From assembly GCA_963682175.1 (NCBI GenBank), contig OY821793.1, positions 30,022,391 to 30,086,390 on the forward strand: 64,000 bases of DNA, written 5' to 3'. Origin of the DNA: Triglochin maritima (taxonomy: Eukaryota > Streptophyta > Magnoliopsida > Alismatales > Juncaginaceae). Positions within the stretch are counted from its first letter, which is position 1, and each line of letters opens with the position of its first letter. The notes beneath the pieces were generated by a model that ran no database searches, was not told the origin of the DNA, and saw nothing but the letters and a program-made list of their open reading frames with translations. Below, piece after piece: positions 46,331 through 56,511 of the stretch. The position numbers and the translations under genes were made by a program.

Positions 46331-48170
46331 TTCGTATATATATTCGACTATCTCTGTATTTGATTCGAGATGCAGTGTGAGAACTAAATGAAGCCAAACT
46401 CTCAAAGCACACCAATACGACAAATACTCGTTCAGTGGAGAAGCTTTGAGAAATTGGCGTGTGAGAATACCTATCCACTATCTAAGTATCTATAAGTCAA
46501 TACTTGTGGCCAATTGTCTATGTGCTGCATGCGACTCACATGATGTGAGGATAAAATTCTCGTCAATTTCAGTACAGAAGTGATGTTAAGGAAGGCTTTC
46601 TCTGTTGTAACTTCTGTGTGCTTGAGCAACAGATACCGCTCGGCGCTCGGTGCTGGATATTGCAGTTACCTCTAAATCTAGTTAATTAACACAATTTTAT
46701 TTGAATCCTACTCTTCTATTCATCATAGAATCATGAACAAACACGAAAAAACTACTGCTAATGCACATAAATAACGAATTGGCACCTGGAAGGGGCACGG
46801 AACAAGTGTACCAAATAAATCCTCTTTGCAGTCTACAGCTTTGATGGAGTAAAGTGCATTTTTAAGGCCCTGGGAAGCAAGATATTCTTCTGCTTCTTTC
46901 TTCAATCCATAGCCTTTATAGACACTTACAGAAGGATCGCAAACCTAGGGAAAAGATATCAGTCAGTGGAATACACTTTTCTCAATTGCGGTATGTATGC
47001 ATTGTTGACATGGATAACATGAAGAAAAATAGGTGGAAGATCATTGCAACAAAAAGAAGCATTTGCTAGTAAACAGTGAAACAAAAAACATACTATTTTA
47101 CCTTATTTTGTATTAAAGATTAGCAAAAATTGAAACTGAACTGAAGTACCAACTGTCTACTATTCTTTTCTATTTCTAAAAAACAAAATATATAACAAAA
47201 ATGTCGTCGAATTACATGAACTGCCACACAATTGCTGAAGATAGATTGTATTTTCTGACGACGATGCTCTAGCATATATCCTGCCAATGTGTTTTTTTTT
47301 TTAATTTTTTTAAATAAAAAACTTCATCAAAACACTCAGTACAACGAGGCCAACTTATGTATTGAAGATTCTGTTTGTGTCAAGAGTTTCTACAGCAATA
47401 CGTCCTTGTATTTATTGGTTTTCTTCCTTGCAAAACTCTAAGGAGTTGTCGATGATGGAACATAAGGAGGTCGACATAACTCCTGATAATTGGTTGACTT
47501 ACAAAATAACCCAACCAAAAGACAACTTCCTCTCAAAAACAACACATGGTGATGCTACATTACGTCACTACCAATGGATAGTAGACAGGCAGTGTCTAAC
47601 TTCAAGAGGCCATCTTTAGTACTCAAAGGTGGCTATTAATACAACTACTACGTCTAGGTCACCAAATTAACTAAAATGCTCTATAAAATTTGAATTCCAC
47701 CAATGTAAGTGTACAAAGCTTTAACCAGCTTAAAAACTGCAGCGATTCGTTAAGAACCGTGATTTTCGATGGTTTTCATTTCTACGCTACCTCAACTAGT
47801 TTAGGTCATACTATCAAAGTCATTATTTTACAATCCAAAAAAACGATGAGAATCCTTTTAAAATCAAACTCGAAAAATAGCAAAACATATCCAAAACGCG
47901 AATTTTTTTCCCACCACTAAAAACACTCACGGAATGACTAACTTGGTTCTGACAGTCGCTCAAACTCCCGAAGACCCCAACGACGTCGCCCTTCCTGACG
48001 ACGTAGAACGCGTCGTCCTCCATCCCGCTGGCGCCGGCCCACTTCCGGCGGCGCGCGGCGTAGCGGCGAATCGAGCCGACGCCCGCTTGGAACCGGAGGT
48101 TGGTCGGAGGAGGCCTGAGTGAGAAAGCGGGGGACGAGAGGAGTCGAAACGCAAACGCAAACGCGCCCAT
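44838..48170 (-). CDS. RNase H1-type ribonuclease with organelle presequence, 3' end not found
   Basis: Five exons, phases agreeing: 47943-48170, 46786-46944, 45612-45788, 45073-45165 and 44838-44981 (267 codons, then a splice donor). The N-terminus, rich in Arg, Ser and Ala, looks like a transit peptide for plastid or mitochondrion. Residues ~54-105 (FYVVRKGDVVGVF...CDPSVSVYKGY) are the RNA/DNA hybrid-binding domain of RNase H1, also found in caulimovirus viroplasmin. After a Lys/Ser/Gln linker with PQKA repeats comes the nuclease domain: FDGASKGNPG (first Asp), NNVAEYRALI (Glu) and QGDSRLV (second Asp). The last exon(s), with the fourth catalytic Asp, were not found before the solo LTR at 43.2 kb. 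The gene may be truncated, or the end may be a very short or distant exon. RNase H1 removes RNA from R-loops. Confidence 0.82.
46296..46327. repeat. Poly-G run of 32
   Basis: An uninterrupted run of 32 G on the plus strand in intron 2 of the RNase H1-type gene; the transcript would carry poly-C. Extremely long for plant DNA. It could fold into G-quadruplexes, and its exact length is likely uncertain because such runs sequence badly. Confidence 0.9.
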
Positions 48171-48724
48171 TATTTGGGCCGCCGCCGCCGCTTTCGTTGT
48201 CAATTTTGGCTCGCCTTTGTGACTTGTGACCGACTCGGTAGGTATTATATGGATTATTGACTTAGTTATTGTGTTGATTCTTTCCCAAATAAGTAATAAC
48301 CCAATCCAAATATTTTGTATCCCAACCACCACAATTTACAAAATCCAATCAAACACTAAACTTATCCCCGTCTTGTTTACACCTCTCCGCTTGCACTCCT
48401 AGTGTCGTAGTTATTGTGATAGTCGTTGACGAAACATAGTTACTTGAGAAAGTTCTCGATTATCGAAGAAACCCCAAAATTCTATATGTAAAAGTTTTTA
48501 AAATCAAACCAGAACTCATCTTACCCTCACAGTAACTACTGATTATGATATACACTCACACCTATCAATCAGCATGTGTCTACTCTCACAATGTGTGTCG
48601 CAAAACACTCTACAGATACCAAAGAAAAACCTAAAATTTCAGAAGCTTACTAAACAACAAGTTTCTACCAACAATAAAGTATAACCAAAGGTCCTACATG
48701 CAAAACCACCACTGTCACTAAATA
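48171..48724. other. Divergent spacer between RNase H1 and PPR relic
   Basis: Likely promoter of the minus-strand RNase H1 gene (GC-rich near 48.2 kb, then AT-rich). No exon. Confidence 0.5.
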
Positions 48725-50332
48725 ATGCCCACTTCCTCCGCCCTCCGGTGCGCTCTCCTCCCTCACCTCGCCGGCGCCATCCGCTTCCACCAAACCGTCA
48801 CTTTCTACCACTCCACTCTTCTTCCTCGCGACAACTACGCCCTCGCAACCGCCGCCAAGGCCGCCGGAGTGACCCATGACATCCATTCCGGCAAAAAGAT
48901 CCAATCTTTTGCCCTAAAACTCGGGTTGGAATCGGACGTCGTGGTCAACAATTCCGTCATGTGAATGTACTTCGCATGCGGGGATGGTAAGAGTGCGAGA
49001 AAAGTGTTCGATGAAATGCCTAAGAGGAGTGTCGTGTCGTGGAACACGTTGATCGCGCAATTGCATAGATTAGGATTGAGTGGAGAAGTGTGGGATTTGG
49101 TGAGGAGGATGGGTGAGGAGGGAACTGGGTTTGATGGGTTTACGATTTCGACGGTGCTTTAAGCGTGTGGGACGGAATGGGATGGGAGGGTGGTGCATGG
49201 GTTCGCGGCGAGGAACGGGTTGGACATGGATTTCCATGTGGGGAGTTGTCTCATTGATATGTATTGCAGGTGTCGGAGTGTTGGTTTGGGGAGGAGAGTG
49301 TTTGATGGGATGTTGGTAAAAAATGTGGTGCACTGGACGGCTATGATATGGGGCTACGTGCAGAATGGAGAGTTTGAGGAAGGATTGTCACTTTTTAGGA
49401 CGATGATGGAGGTGAAAAGCGATGATGGGGTGATCGTAGTTGGACCGACCGAACAAGGTCACGCTTTTGTGTGTCTTGTCCGCCGTGGGTTCGCTTGCGA
49501 GTCTTGGCCATGGCAAGGAAGTTCATGGTTTTGCCTTGAAAGGTGGATTTTATGGTGAAGTTTCTCTGAACAATGCGTTGATCCACATGTATGTGAAATG
49601 TGGTAGCTTAGATTTGGCTGCATGTGTTTTTATCGATGGTTCATGGGAGAAGGATTCCATCTCGTGGGGTTCCATGGTTTGTGGGTATGGACTTCACGGC
49701 AAGGGTGAAGATGCTGTCGCTTTGTTTGATCAAATGTGCACCATCGGGATGAAACTTGATCCTATAACATGTGTTGGGGTGATTTCTGCTTGTGGGAGAT
49801 CGGGCTTGGTGAATAAAGGATTTCAAATTAACTCTGTAGTACAGAATCACCAGATTGTTCCGACCCTGGAGCTCTGTCCATGTGTGGTCGATATGTTCTG
49901 TCAAGCAGGTCAACTCAGTCAAGCTTTGGATTTTATCAATTGAATGCCGATGGATCCCGCCCGGTTCTGAGTGTCTGGGGAGCTGTTATTAGTTTTACTG
50001 TTGCCCAAGGTAATCTTGAGGTGCAGGATTTGGCGTATTCTTTCCTTTGTGAATTAGAACCTCACGATCCATCGAATGATGTGATGGTTTCTAACTCACT
50101 TGCATCTTCTGGAAAATGGGATGTTGTGATGGGATTGAGGAGAAAAATGAAAAGTGGAGGCTTGCAGAAGATGGCTGGAATTAGTTGGGTATCTGTTAAC
50201 AATACTGTCAATTCATTTTTTGTTGCTGACAAGCGACTTCCAAATGCCGACCTGATATACGAGATTTTGGATCATCTCTTAGCAGAAATGAGTGGAACAG
50301 ATCATGTGCCTAACATAAAAGTCTGCGAGTAG
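48725..50332 (+). pseudogene. PPR (PLS-type, E-domain) pseudogene
   Basis: Intronless pentatricopeptide-repeat gene, an organelle RNA-binding family. Successive 35-residue repeats are clear: YALATAAKAAG, VNNSVMxMYFACGDGKSARKVFDEMPKRSVVSWNT (abridged here), GSCLIDMYCRCRSVG, VVHWTAMIWGYVQNGEFEEG, NNALIHMYVKCGSLDLA, and an E-type end with MAGISWVSVNNTVNSF. Stops occur at 48962 (VM*MY), 49160 (VL*ACG, where Gln is usual) and ~49940 (FIN*MPMDP), and frame shifts occur near 49430 and 49950. The remaining frame is otherwise well preserved, so inactivation is fairly recent. Ends ~410 bp before the psaE start. Confidence 0.9.
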
Positions 50333-50536
50333 TCTGTTTATGTTAATCCAGTGGCATTGAACTTAGAAGAGAGCAGGTTTTCAGCATTTGATCTTCATGT
50401 GATTGTCAAGTGGTAAACATTATGGAGGAACCGGTTGCTAACACTGTCTCCATTTTATGGTATCGTTGTTCCAGAGAAGAGGACAAAATCTACATTTTAC
50501 CTTATGTTATATTCTTGGTAGATATGGGATTATCCA

Positions 50537-50574
50537 GATAAAGATAGAATGCACGTGTGGCACCAGACCATTGG
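50537..50574 (+). promoter_or_regulatory. I-box / G-box / CCAAT module of the psaE promoter
   Basis: GATAAAGATA (I-box-like) at 50537-50546 is followed by GCACGTGTGGC with a CACGTG G-box at 50552-50557, and then CCATTGG, an inverted CCAAT box. It lies ~185-205 bases before the psaE ATG. Paired I-box and G-box elements drive light response in RBCS and other photosynthesis genes. No TATA box is visible between here and the ATG, in keeping with the TATA-less promoters known for many nuclear photosynthesis genes. Confidence 0.7.
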
Positions 50575-50741
50575 TTGAACCAAGTTCTCAAACCCACCAC
50601 CACCAATTAGCGGTTGGAAAAAGATTTGCACAAGAAAATCCAAACAAACGCAACTGGCCAATCACAACTACCCTATCAACCACACTCACTATCAGACCAA
50701 GAAAAGAAGTGAAGCTGTTGGTATTGATCTCTTCTACTACA

Positions 50742-51841
50742 ATGGCTACTTCTTGTATGGCCTCAGCTGCCTCTGCCTTTGTTCTCACCTCCAACCTTAC
50801 CTCCAGTAACCGCAACTCACGAAACTCGGCTGTCACTTTACCCAAGAAAAATGTATGTGGTTATGGAAGACTTGTTGTGGTTCGAGCAGCAGGCGAGGAG
50901 GAGCCCGCAGAGGTGTCTCCAGCCGCGGTGGCTGAACCTGCTAAGGCTGTAAAGCCACCACCTATTGGACCCAAGAGAGGAACCAAGGTAATGATTCTGT
51001 ATTAATTTTAAGTTGGCTTAACTATGACTGTAGGACAGGATACTTTACCGTTCGCAAATCTATGTTCTCAAAGATGACGAAATTTTGGCATTCCTAAAAC
51101 TATGACTGTAGAACAGGATACTTTACCGTTCGCAAATCTATATTCTCAAAGATTGACGAAGTTTTGGCATTCCTAAGACACATTTATGTGGTTGCATTTT
51201 TTTTCATTCCTGAGTATGGCTTAGTTATAAATTGTATGCATATCTTCTAGTTTAGGAATAAAGTTGTATTATCAAATATACGTTTGATCACAAATGCATA
51301 CGCAATATATTTTCGGTATGGATAATACTTGATTACACTTCTATCAGCAAATATCAAACTAGCTTGTGTATTAGTGTGTGAACCAGGCATGTTAAGTTGA
51401 AGGGGAAAGTATATTGTTAAGTAGAACTTTCCCTGCAGATCTTTCCGAAACTATTATTATTTGTTGAGATCTAAAAGTACCCCAAATTCCCAGTAATATT
51501 AATTACATCGAGACAAAGTCTCTGAGGTTGAAATCTTTCTCCAACTCCCTCAGGGGTCTAATTAATTTCTAATCCAGGTCAAGATCCTGAGGAGGGAATC
51601 CTACTGGTACAATGGTGTTGGGTCAGTTGTGGCAGTTGACCAGGTTAGTTGATTGGATTATAGTATGTGTTTTCGTAAAATCCTTTCCAATGGTATTTGT
51701 TCGTTCATATTATTATTTTTTCTTCCAAACTTGTAGGATTCATCAACTCGTTACCCTGTGGTGGTCAGATTCAACAAAGTGAACTATGCTGGTGTTTCTA
51801 CAAACAACTACGCATTGGATGAGATCCAAGAAGTGAAATGA
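50742..51841 (+). CDS. psaE: Photosystem I reaction centre subunit IV (PsaE), chloroplast precursor
   Basis: 138-residue precursor in three exons: 50742-50987, 51578-51643 and 51737-51841, GT-AG, all in phase. Stroma-side subunit of photosystem I that helps ferredoxin docking and cyclic electron flow. Residues ~1-45 are a Ser/Ala/Thr-rich transit peptide starting [13 protein letters not shown]. The mature part starts near AAGEEEP, followed by an Ala/Pro/Glu-rich linker and the conserved SH3-like barrel: [17 protein letters not shown] across the first junction, [22 protein letters not shown] and [10 protein letters not shown]. Length and intron positions are normal for a seed-plant PsaE. The light-response module lies upstream. 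Confidence 0.96.
51022..51178 (+). repeat. 78-bp tandem duplication in psaE intron 1
   Basis: Two adjacent copies start at 51022 and 51100 (CTATGACTGTAG...TTTTGGCATTCCTAA). They differ at about six positions, so the duplication is fairly young. Confidence 0.93.
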
Positions 51842-53118
51842 ACAGATTACGGTTGCTTGGCTATTTAATGTTGCAAAATCATGTATTTTGGATTTGGAAT
51901 TGTATAAACTCACCACCCATTTGTCGCTTCCCACTGCCATTTTGATACCAGACCGTTGCAATCAATGTTATTTTAGGCATGTCTCTTGGTCGATGGATTC
52001 AAAGGATGTTTTAGAACATTACTTTGTTCGTGGGATAAATAAACTCTTTTTAAGGTTGTGAGACTAAGAGAACAAAGCAGCACAAACAATTTTCTGCTGA
52101 AATTTGAAGAAAAGAAATTCTACTAATAAGTATGGTTGTCAATTTTACACGAAACACGATACGAAAACGACATGAAATTAACAGATATGAATTGAGAATT
52201 TGAACACGATTAATAAATATATTGGATATAGCAACACAATTATTAAATAGATTGGATATGAATTTCTAATGCAAAAACGATTAACACGATTAAGACACAA
52301 TAAAACACGATAAGTAATCAAGTAATTAAGTATACAAATACTACACGACTAATACCGACAAGTCTACAAGTAATATATAAGTTATAAATTATATGAACAC
52401 GTGGCGTGCAATCATGCAATATGATATTCATGTAATGAACTAATTGTGTAGGGATTATTGTTTAATAGTGTAAACGATAGTCGTGTTAATCGTGTACACA
52501 AAATAACTCATTTAATAATCGTGTATAAACGAGTTGGATATGACAACACGATTATAAACGAATTGAATACGAAAGAACTCTAACAACACGATTATTAAAT
52601 GAATCGGATACGACACAACACCTAGAACTTATATATACGACATGACACAATTAACACGACACGATCAGCGACACTACTAAAAAATACGCATCCTTACCGA
52701 TGCATCACTCCCACCGGTTGAGGCAAACTAGACCTCTGTTTTTATTAATCCACCTAAGAAGATCAATGAATTTGTAGGGGTTTTCTACAGAATCACCAAC
52801 ATAAGTTAAATGAGATTACGCATGGCACATTCTACGTGTAAGACATCTCAACACCACCAAGATCTCCATGCATGATTTTCATCTCAGGCGATGGGTGCAA
52901 CTTTTACAAGTATCAGCTCCAACTCCTATTCACAGGATTGACTCAGATCCCGCACAACCTTCTGGCTTGAATTTTACCCAGCCAACAGAAGAAAATCTAG
53001 ATGTATTCTCGGCCTTCTGCTATGCTACTTGTGGATGACAGCAACCGCTCAAAACCCAAAGCAAGAGTAGATTTCTAGCCATTGGACCGTGATTCCTTAG
53101 GTAATGAAAAATTACTGA
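51842..53118. other. psaE 3' flank, candidate MITE and glutaredoxin 3' flank
   Basis: No coding exon. Contains psaE 3' UTR sequence, the repeat listed at 52128-52673 and the 3' UTR of the minus-strand glutaredoxin gene. Confidence 0.5.
52128..52673. mobile_element. Candidate hAT-like non-autonomous element rich in ACACGA words
   Basis: ~546 bp of AT-rich sequence dominated by AACACGAT/ACACGACA words, a composition seen in a common plant repeat class. It is flanked by CTACTAAT (52120-52127) and CTACTAAA (52674-52681), a possible 8-bp target duplication with one mismatch. Inverted ends are weak, so the class is tentative. Confidence 0.45.
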
Positions 53119-55609
53119 TTATAAAGGCCGCTGCAAGTCCTTTACTCTTCCAGAATTAGCTTGGGATAATAACCTTGCTAGTTCCCCTTTCCGATGAAGC
53201 TTCATGGTGTCTGCGCAACAGCCCAAACATAAATAACATTTCAGTTTTGAACAATTCGATAAACCCACTGAGAAATATGCCTAAAAATTCACCAAAAATT
53301 CTACACCATGTTATGAGTTGTACAAGAGAGAAATAAACTTCCGGAAAACTGGAGTTGGGTACACACACACAATTTTGGTGCTCACACACACAACTTTGGT
53401 ACTAACCGTGTGTGTGGGTGTGTGATAAAAAAAAGTGCTACTGCAACAAATCAGTGCATCCTAATTATACCACTTAAGGTGCCTTAACTGTGTGAGAGAG
53501 ATGGAAGTATACCTGTACATCCACCAATGTGCTTGCCACCTGTTTAAAAGATGAACCAATTTAATGTAAGAAAATGTTCAGAATGAGAGATCATTCGACA
53601 ACAGAATTACAAAAGGTTGTGCTTAAGTACTTACAACTTATATGGCAAACATTTCATAACAATAGGCTCAAGACACATCATGAAAAAATAGTCTGAAATG
53701 AATTTGGATAACGGAACTAGGAACAAAATTATAATTCTCCAAGCAACTTACCAATAAAAACATTAGGAACTGTGAACTGACCAGTGATCCTTTCCAAGAC
53801 CCTTCGAAGTTGTAGCCCTTGTGTACCTGAGACATTTCTAAATGAGTTTGTAGATTCATTTTTCCACTAAAACTAAATTCGTACATCAAGAAACATTTTT
53901 TGGGGTGTGAAGTATGACATGATATGACTATTGGCTATCAAGGGCAAGGAAATAAAGAACGTGGACAAAAATATAAATGAAATATCATTCCAGGTGCATT
54001 CTCTTTTCACAGTTTTTTTCCTTATAACGGCAACAAGTGCCGGAGACGTAGGTTAGAGCATTCAGCAGCTCGTTGGGACTAAGGAGTGTTAGTTTCTTCG
54101 GATAATATATAGATAGATGTATTGGTGTATCTTCTTATTCTTTTTATTCACCTTTACAACCTTGAGTTTGGATTGCTTGACTTTGTGTGTTAAGGGAAGA
54201 AATGATAGCAGTGAACATAATTGCCAAATTCAAGAGGAAGTGGTATTTCTTTGAGGGCTAAGGACTTGTCGGAATGAGACCTTGGTGAGTGAATATGAGA
54301 GAGATTTTATAATTTGCCACCAAAATCAGCTTAACATTGGCTTGACTCATTAACTGAATTTGAAATTTCCTTTACAGTGAGACATCTGATAAATTTGGAA
54401 GGGAAGATTAGCATTACCCATAGGGAAGAATGACACACACAAATCCAGATAGAGCAAAGGATAAAGTTATTAGATAAACGTATAGTTGCTAAAACCTTCA
54501 CAATCACAATCAAAAACATCAAATTTCAAACAAACTGCGATAAGTTAACAATCCAAATAGAAGAAGAAGAAGAAGAAGAAGAAAAACCCAAAATTCAGAG
54601 ATAAAATCACCTAGAAGCAAAAAAACGGATTTCATATAAATGTGATTACTTTCCATCATACTGAGCTTATCGTTGCCTTGGCTCATTAATTGAATTTCCA
54701 CTACTGTGAGAAAAGAAAAGATGAAGTTGCCAAAGCCTTCACACAATCACAAGCATCCAATTTCAATCCAACCAAACAAACCACAACAAATCAACAACCC
54801 GCATGCGATAAAACCAAATCCACCAAACCAGGGCCGTCTCGGAAAATTTTGAGACCCTGTGCGAAAATCAACAACGAGACTCCTAAATTTGAAAAAAAAT
54901 ATCCTCCTAGTTTAAATAATAAAAAATTTACTAACTTAATGCAATATTAATTGAATTTTTTTGTCCTCTTAGCAATATTTGAGACAAATTTATCAATGTT
55001 TAAGTGTTATTTATGTGTTAACACTAATTTTTTTTGCAACCCAATAAGGTCATTACATTTTTTATTTTTTTTGAGGCCCCTCAAAGTGAGGCCCGGAATG
55101 AGGCCCGGAGCAAGAGCTCACTCTGCTCCTGCTATTGGGCCGGGCCTGCACCAAACAAAATCAAGCAAGCAACAGACAGATCGAAACCCGATACCGAGCT
55201 CATCCAACTCGATCACGAGAGGGTCGATCCCAAGCCGCTTCAGCAGCCCCTTCACCTCCACCGAATACCTACACAAACCAAAACTCCCCCGTCAACAAAC
55301 CAATCTCTAAACCCCCAAAAACCACACAAAGATCGGATCTTTCTCCGAAATCCACACTCACGAGCACCAAGTCTTGGAGTAAATCACGACGGTGTTCTCC
55401 TCCACCGTCTTCCTAACGGCCGCCTCCATTCTCGCCCCGAAAGTGGGCTTCACGGCGGAAACCACCGCCGATCCGCGCCGGGAGAGCGCTGGGAGGGAGG
55501 TCCGGCGGCGGGGGAGGAGGGAGAGGGTTGGAGATGGGGCCCGGAGACCAGGGATAGGGAAGGGGAAGGTGGTAGGGGTCGGGAGTGGGATTGGGAGGGT
55601 TTCGGCCAT
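53119..55609 (-). CDS. GRXS12: Chloroplast monothiol-site glutaredoxin, GrxS12 type, 5 exons
   Basis: 171-residue precursor. Exons: 55362-55609, 55195-55268, 53752-53826, 53513-53539 and 53119-53210, GT-AG, phases closing. Glutaredoxins reduce glutathionylated proteins. The first ~50 residues (Pro/Leu/Ser-rich, then RRRTSLPALSRRGS) form a plastid transit peptide. The active site spans the first splice junction and reads TWCSYS with Cys82; the WCSYS form, with Ser in place of the second Cys, is the mark of GrxS12. Other fold residues: cis-Pro in FTVPNVFIG, glutathione-binding GGKHIGGCTD. The 27-base fourth exon is unusually small. Intron 2 carries a 320-bp hAT-like MITE close to exon 2. GrxS12 is known as a plastid redox sensor; the name rests on the active site and transit peptide. 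Confidence 0.94.
54559..54583. repeat. (GAA)n microsatellite in glutaredoxin intron 2
   Basis: About eight AAG/GAA triplets. Confidence 0.9.
54829..55148 (+). mobile_element. hAT-like MITE (320 bp) with perfect 8-bp target duplication
   Basis: Begins CAGGGCCGTCTCGG and ends GGGCCGGGCCTG, whose reverse complement is CAGGCCCGGCCC: 9 of the first 12 bases match. CACCAAAC flanks both sides exactly (54821-54828 and 55149-55156). Non-coding inside. Ends and duplication length point to a hAT transposase. It sits in glutaredoxin intron 2, 39 bases from exon 2. A truncated relative lies at 8116-8216. Confidence 0.93.
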
Positions 55610-56511
55610 TGGAGCCGGGGTCTGGAAGGTTTGGGAGAGGTGTGGAAAGAAAGGGGTATTTATAGGGGTTTGTTTGAGGATTCATTATTATTGGTTGTTC
55701 TGGACGTGGTTTGGGATTTTTTTCGTCCTCTCACCGTGCATATATATATATATATATATAAGTTCAAGTTCTAGTAAATTCAAGATTATCAAATTTAATT
55801 TAAATTTCCTACAATCTCACCATTTAATCTTATTTACAGTTAATCTTACCATTAATTAGTATAACCGTTTTTTTCTTAATCTACCTTACAATTTGAAATG
55901 AGGGGGTGAATATTGTAGAGACTTAATTTTTCTAAATTAAACTCCTACAATATCCACCACTCGTTTGAATATTCTTACGATCATCCATTCTTCAAAACCT
56001 CGGAAGCTTCTCTCACATGCATCACACTTGTCATACTTTGCAAAGTGGAGACAAAGAAAGATGACAGTTGGTTTACTAACTTGTTTTGAATGCTATGGTG
56101 TTAGACAAAGTGGTTTTCAGTCGTAAACTCAACTTAGGGGGAAAATATTGTCGAGTTGTTGCGTCGTTTTGCATGTATTTTGGCACTACCATATACACCA
56201 ATGAATTGTCCAAGTTTCATATTAATTCGAAAGATAGGTAAATCAACTTTCTACTTCTTCAGCTAGATGATTCAAATATTTTGTGCACTTTCACGTGAAG
56301 ACAAAAATAAATATAAACACGAAATAAACGTGGGCAAACACGATTTTTTTCAGGTGGCTTACGAAATCGCCACGTGTAGCTCAACAAATATGATATTTAT
56401 TTTTATTCTTTGGCGCCAGAAATTATATGGCAATTAATTTATATAATCCAAAGACTTCGCCACGAATCCCAAAAACGTTCCCACTTTCCACTCCGTCGTC
56501 GTCCCAAATCC
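55610..56511. other. Divergent promoter region between glutaredoxin and MSH1 relic
   Basis: Holds a (TA)n run at ~55740-55760, close to the glutaredoxin start, and the dispersed repeat copy at 55788. No exon. Confidence 0.6.
55788..55955 (+). repeat. Dispersed repeat, copy 2
   Basis: Matches the reverse complement of 425-583 with scattered differences, including the block TTTTTTTCTTAATCTACCTT. Probably a MITE. Lies in the shared glutaredoxin/MSH1 upstream region. Confidence 0.6.

Noticed and set aside
46239..46478. ORF with a poly-Pro run
   Set aside because: Caused by the 32-base G run in an intron; no family similarity.
44838..48170. Endogenous caulimovirus, because of the viroplasmin-like N-terminal domain plus RNase H
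   Set aside because: Intron-split host gene structure, a transit-like N-terminus and no coat, movement or reverse transcriptase genes. The shared domain is the normal RNase H1 hybrid-binding domain.
55034..55859. Long plus-strand ORFs over the glutaredoxin first exons
   Set aside because: Shadows of GC-rich glutaredoxin exons 1-2 and the MITE on the other strand.
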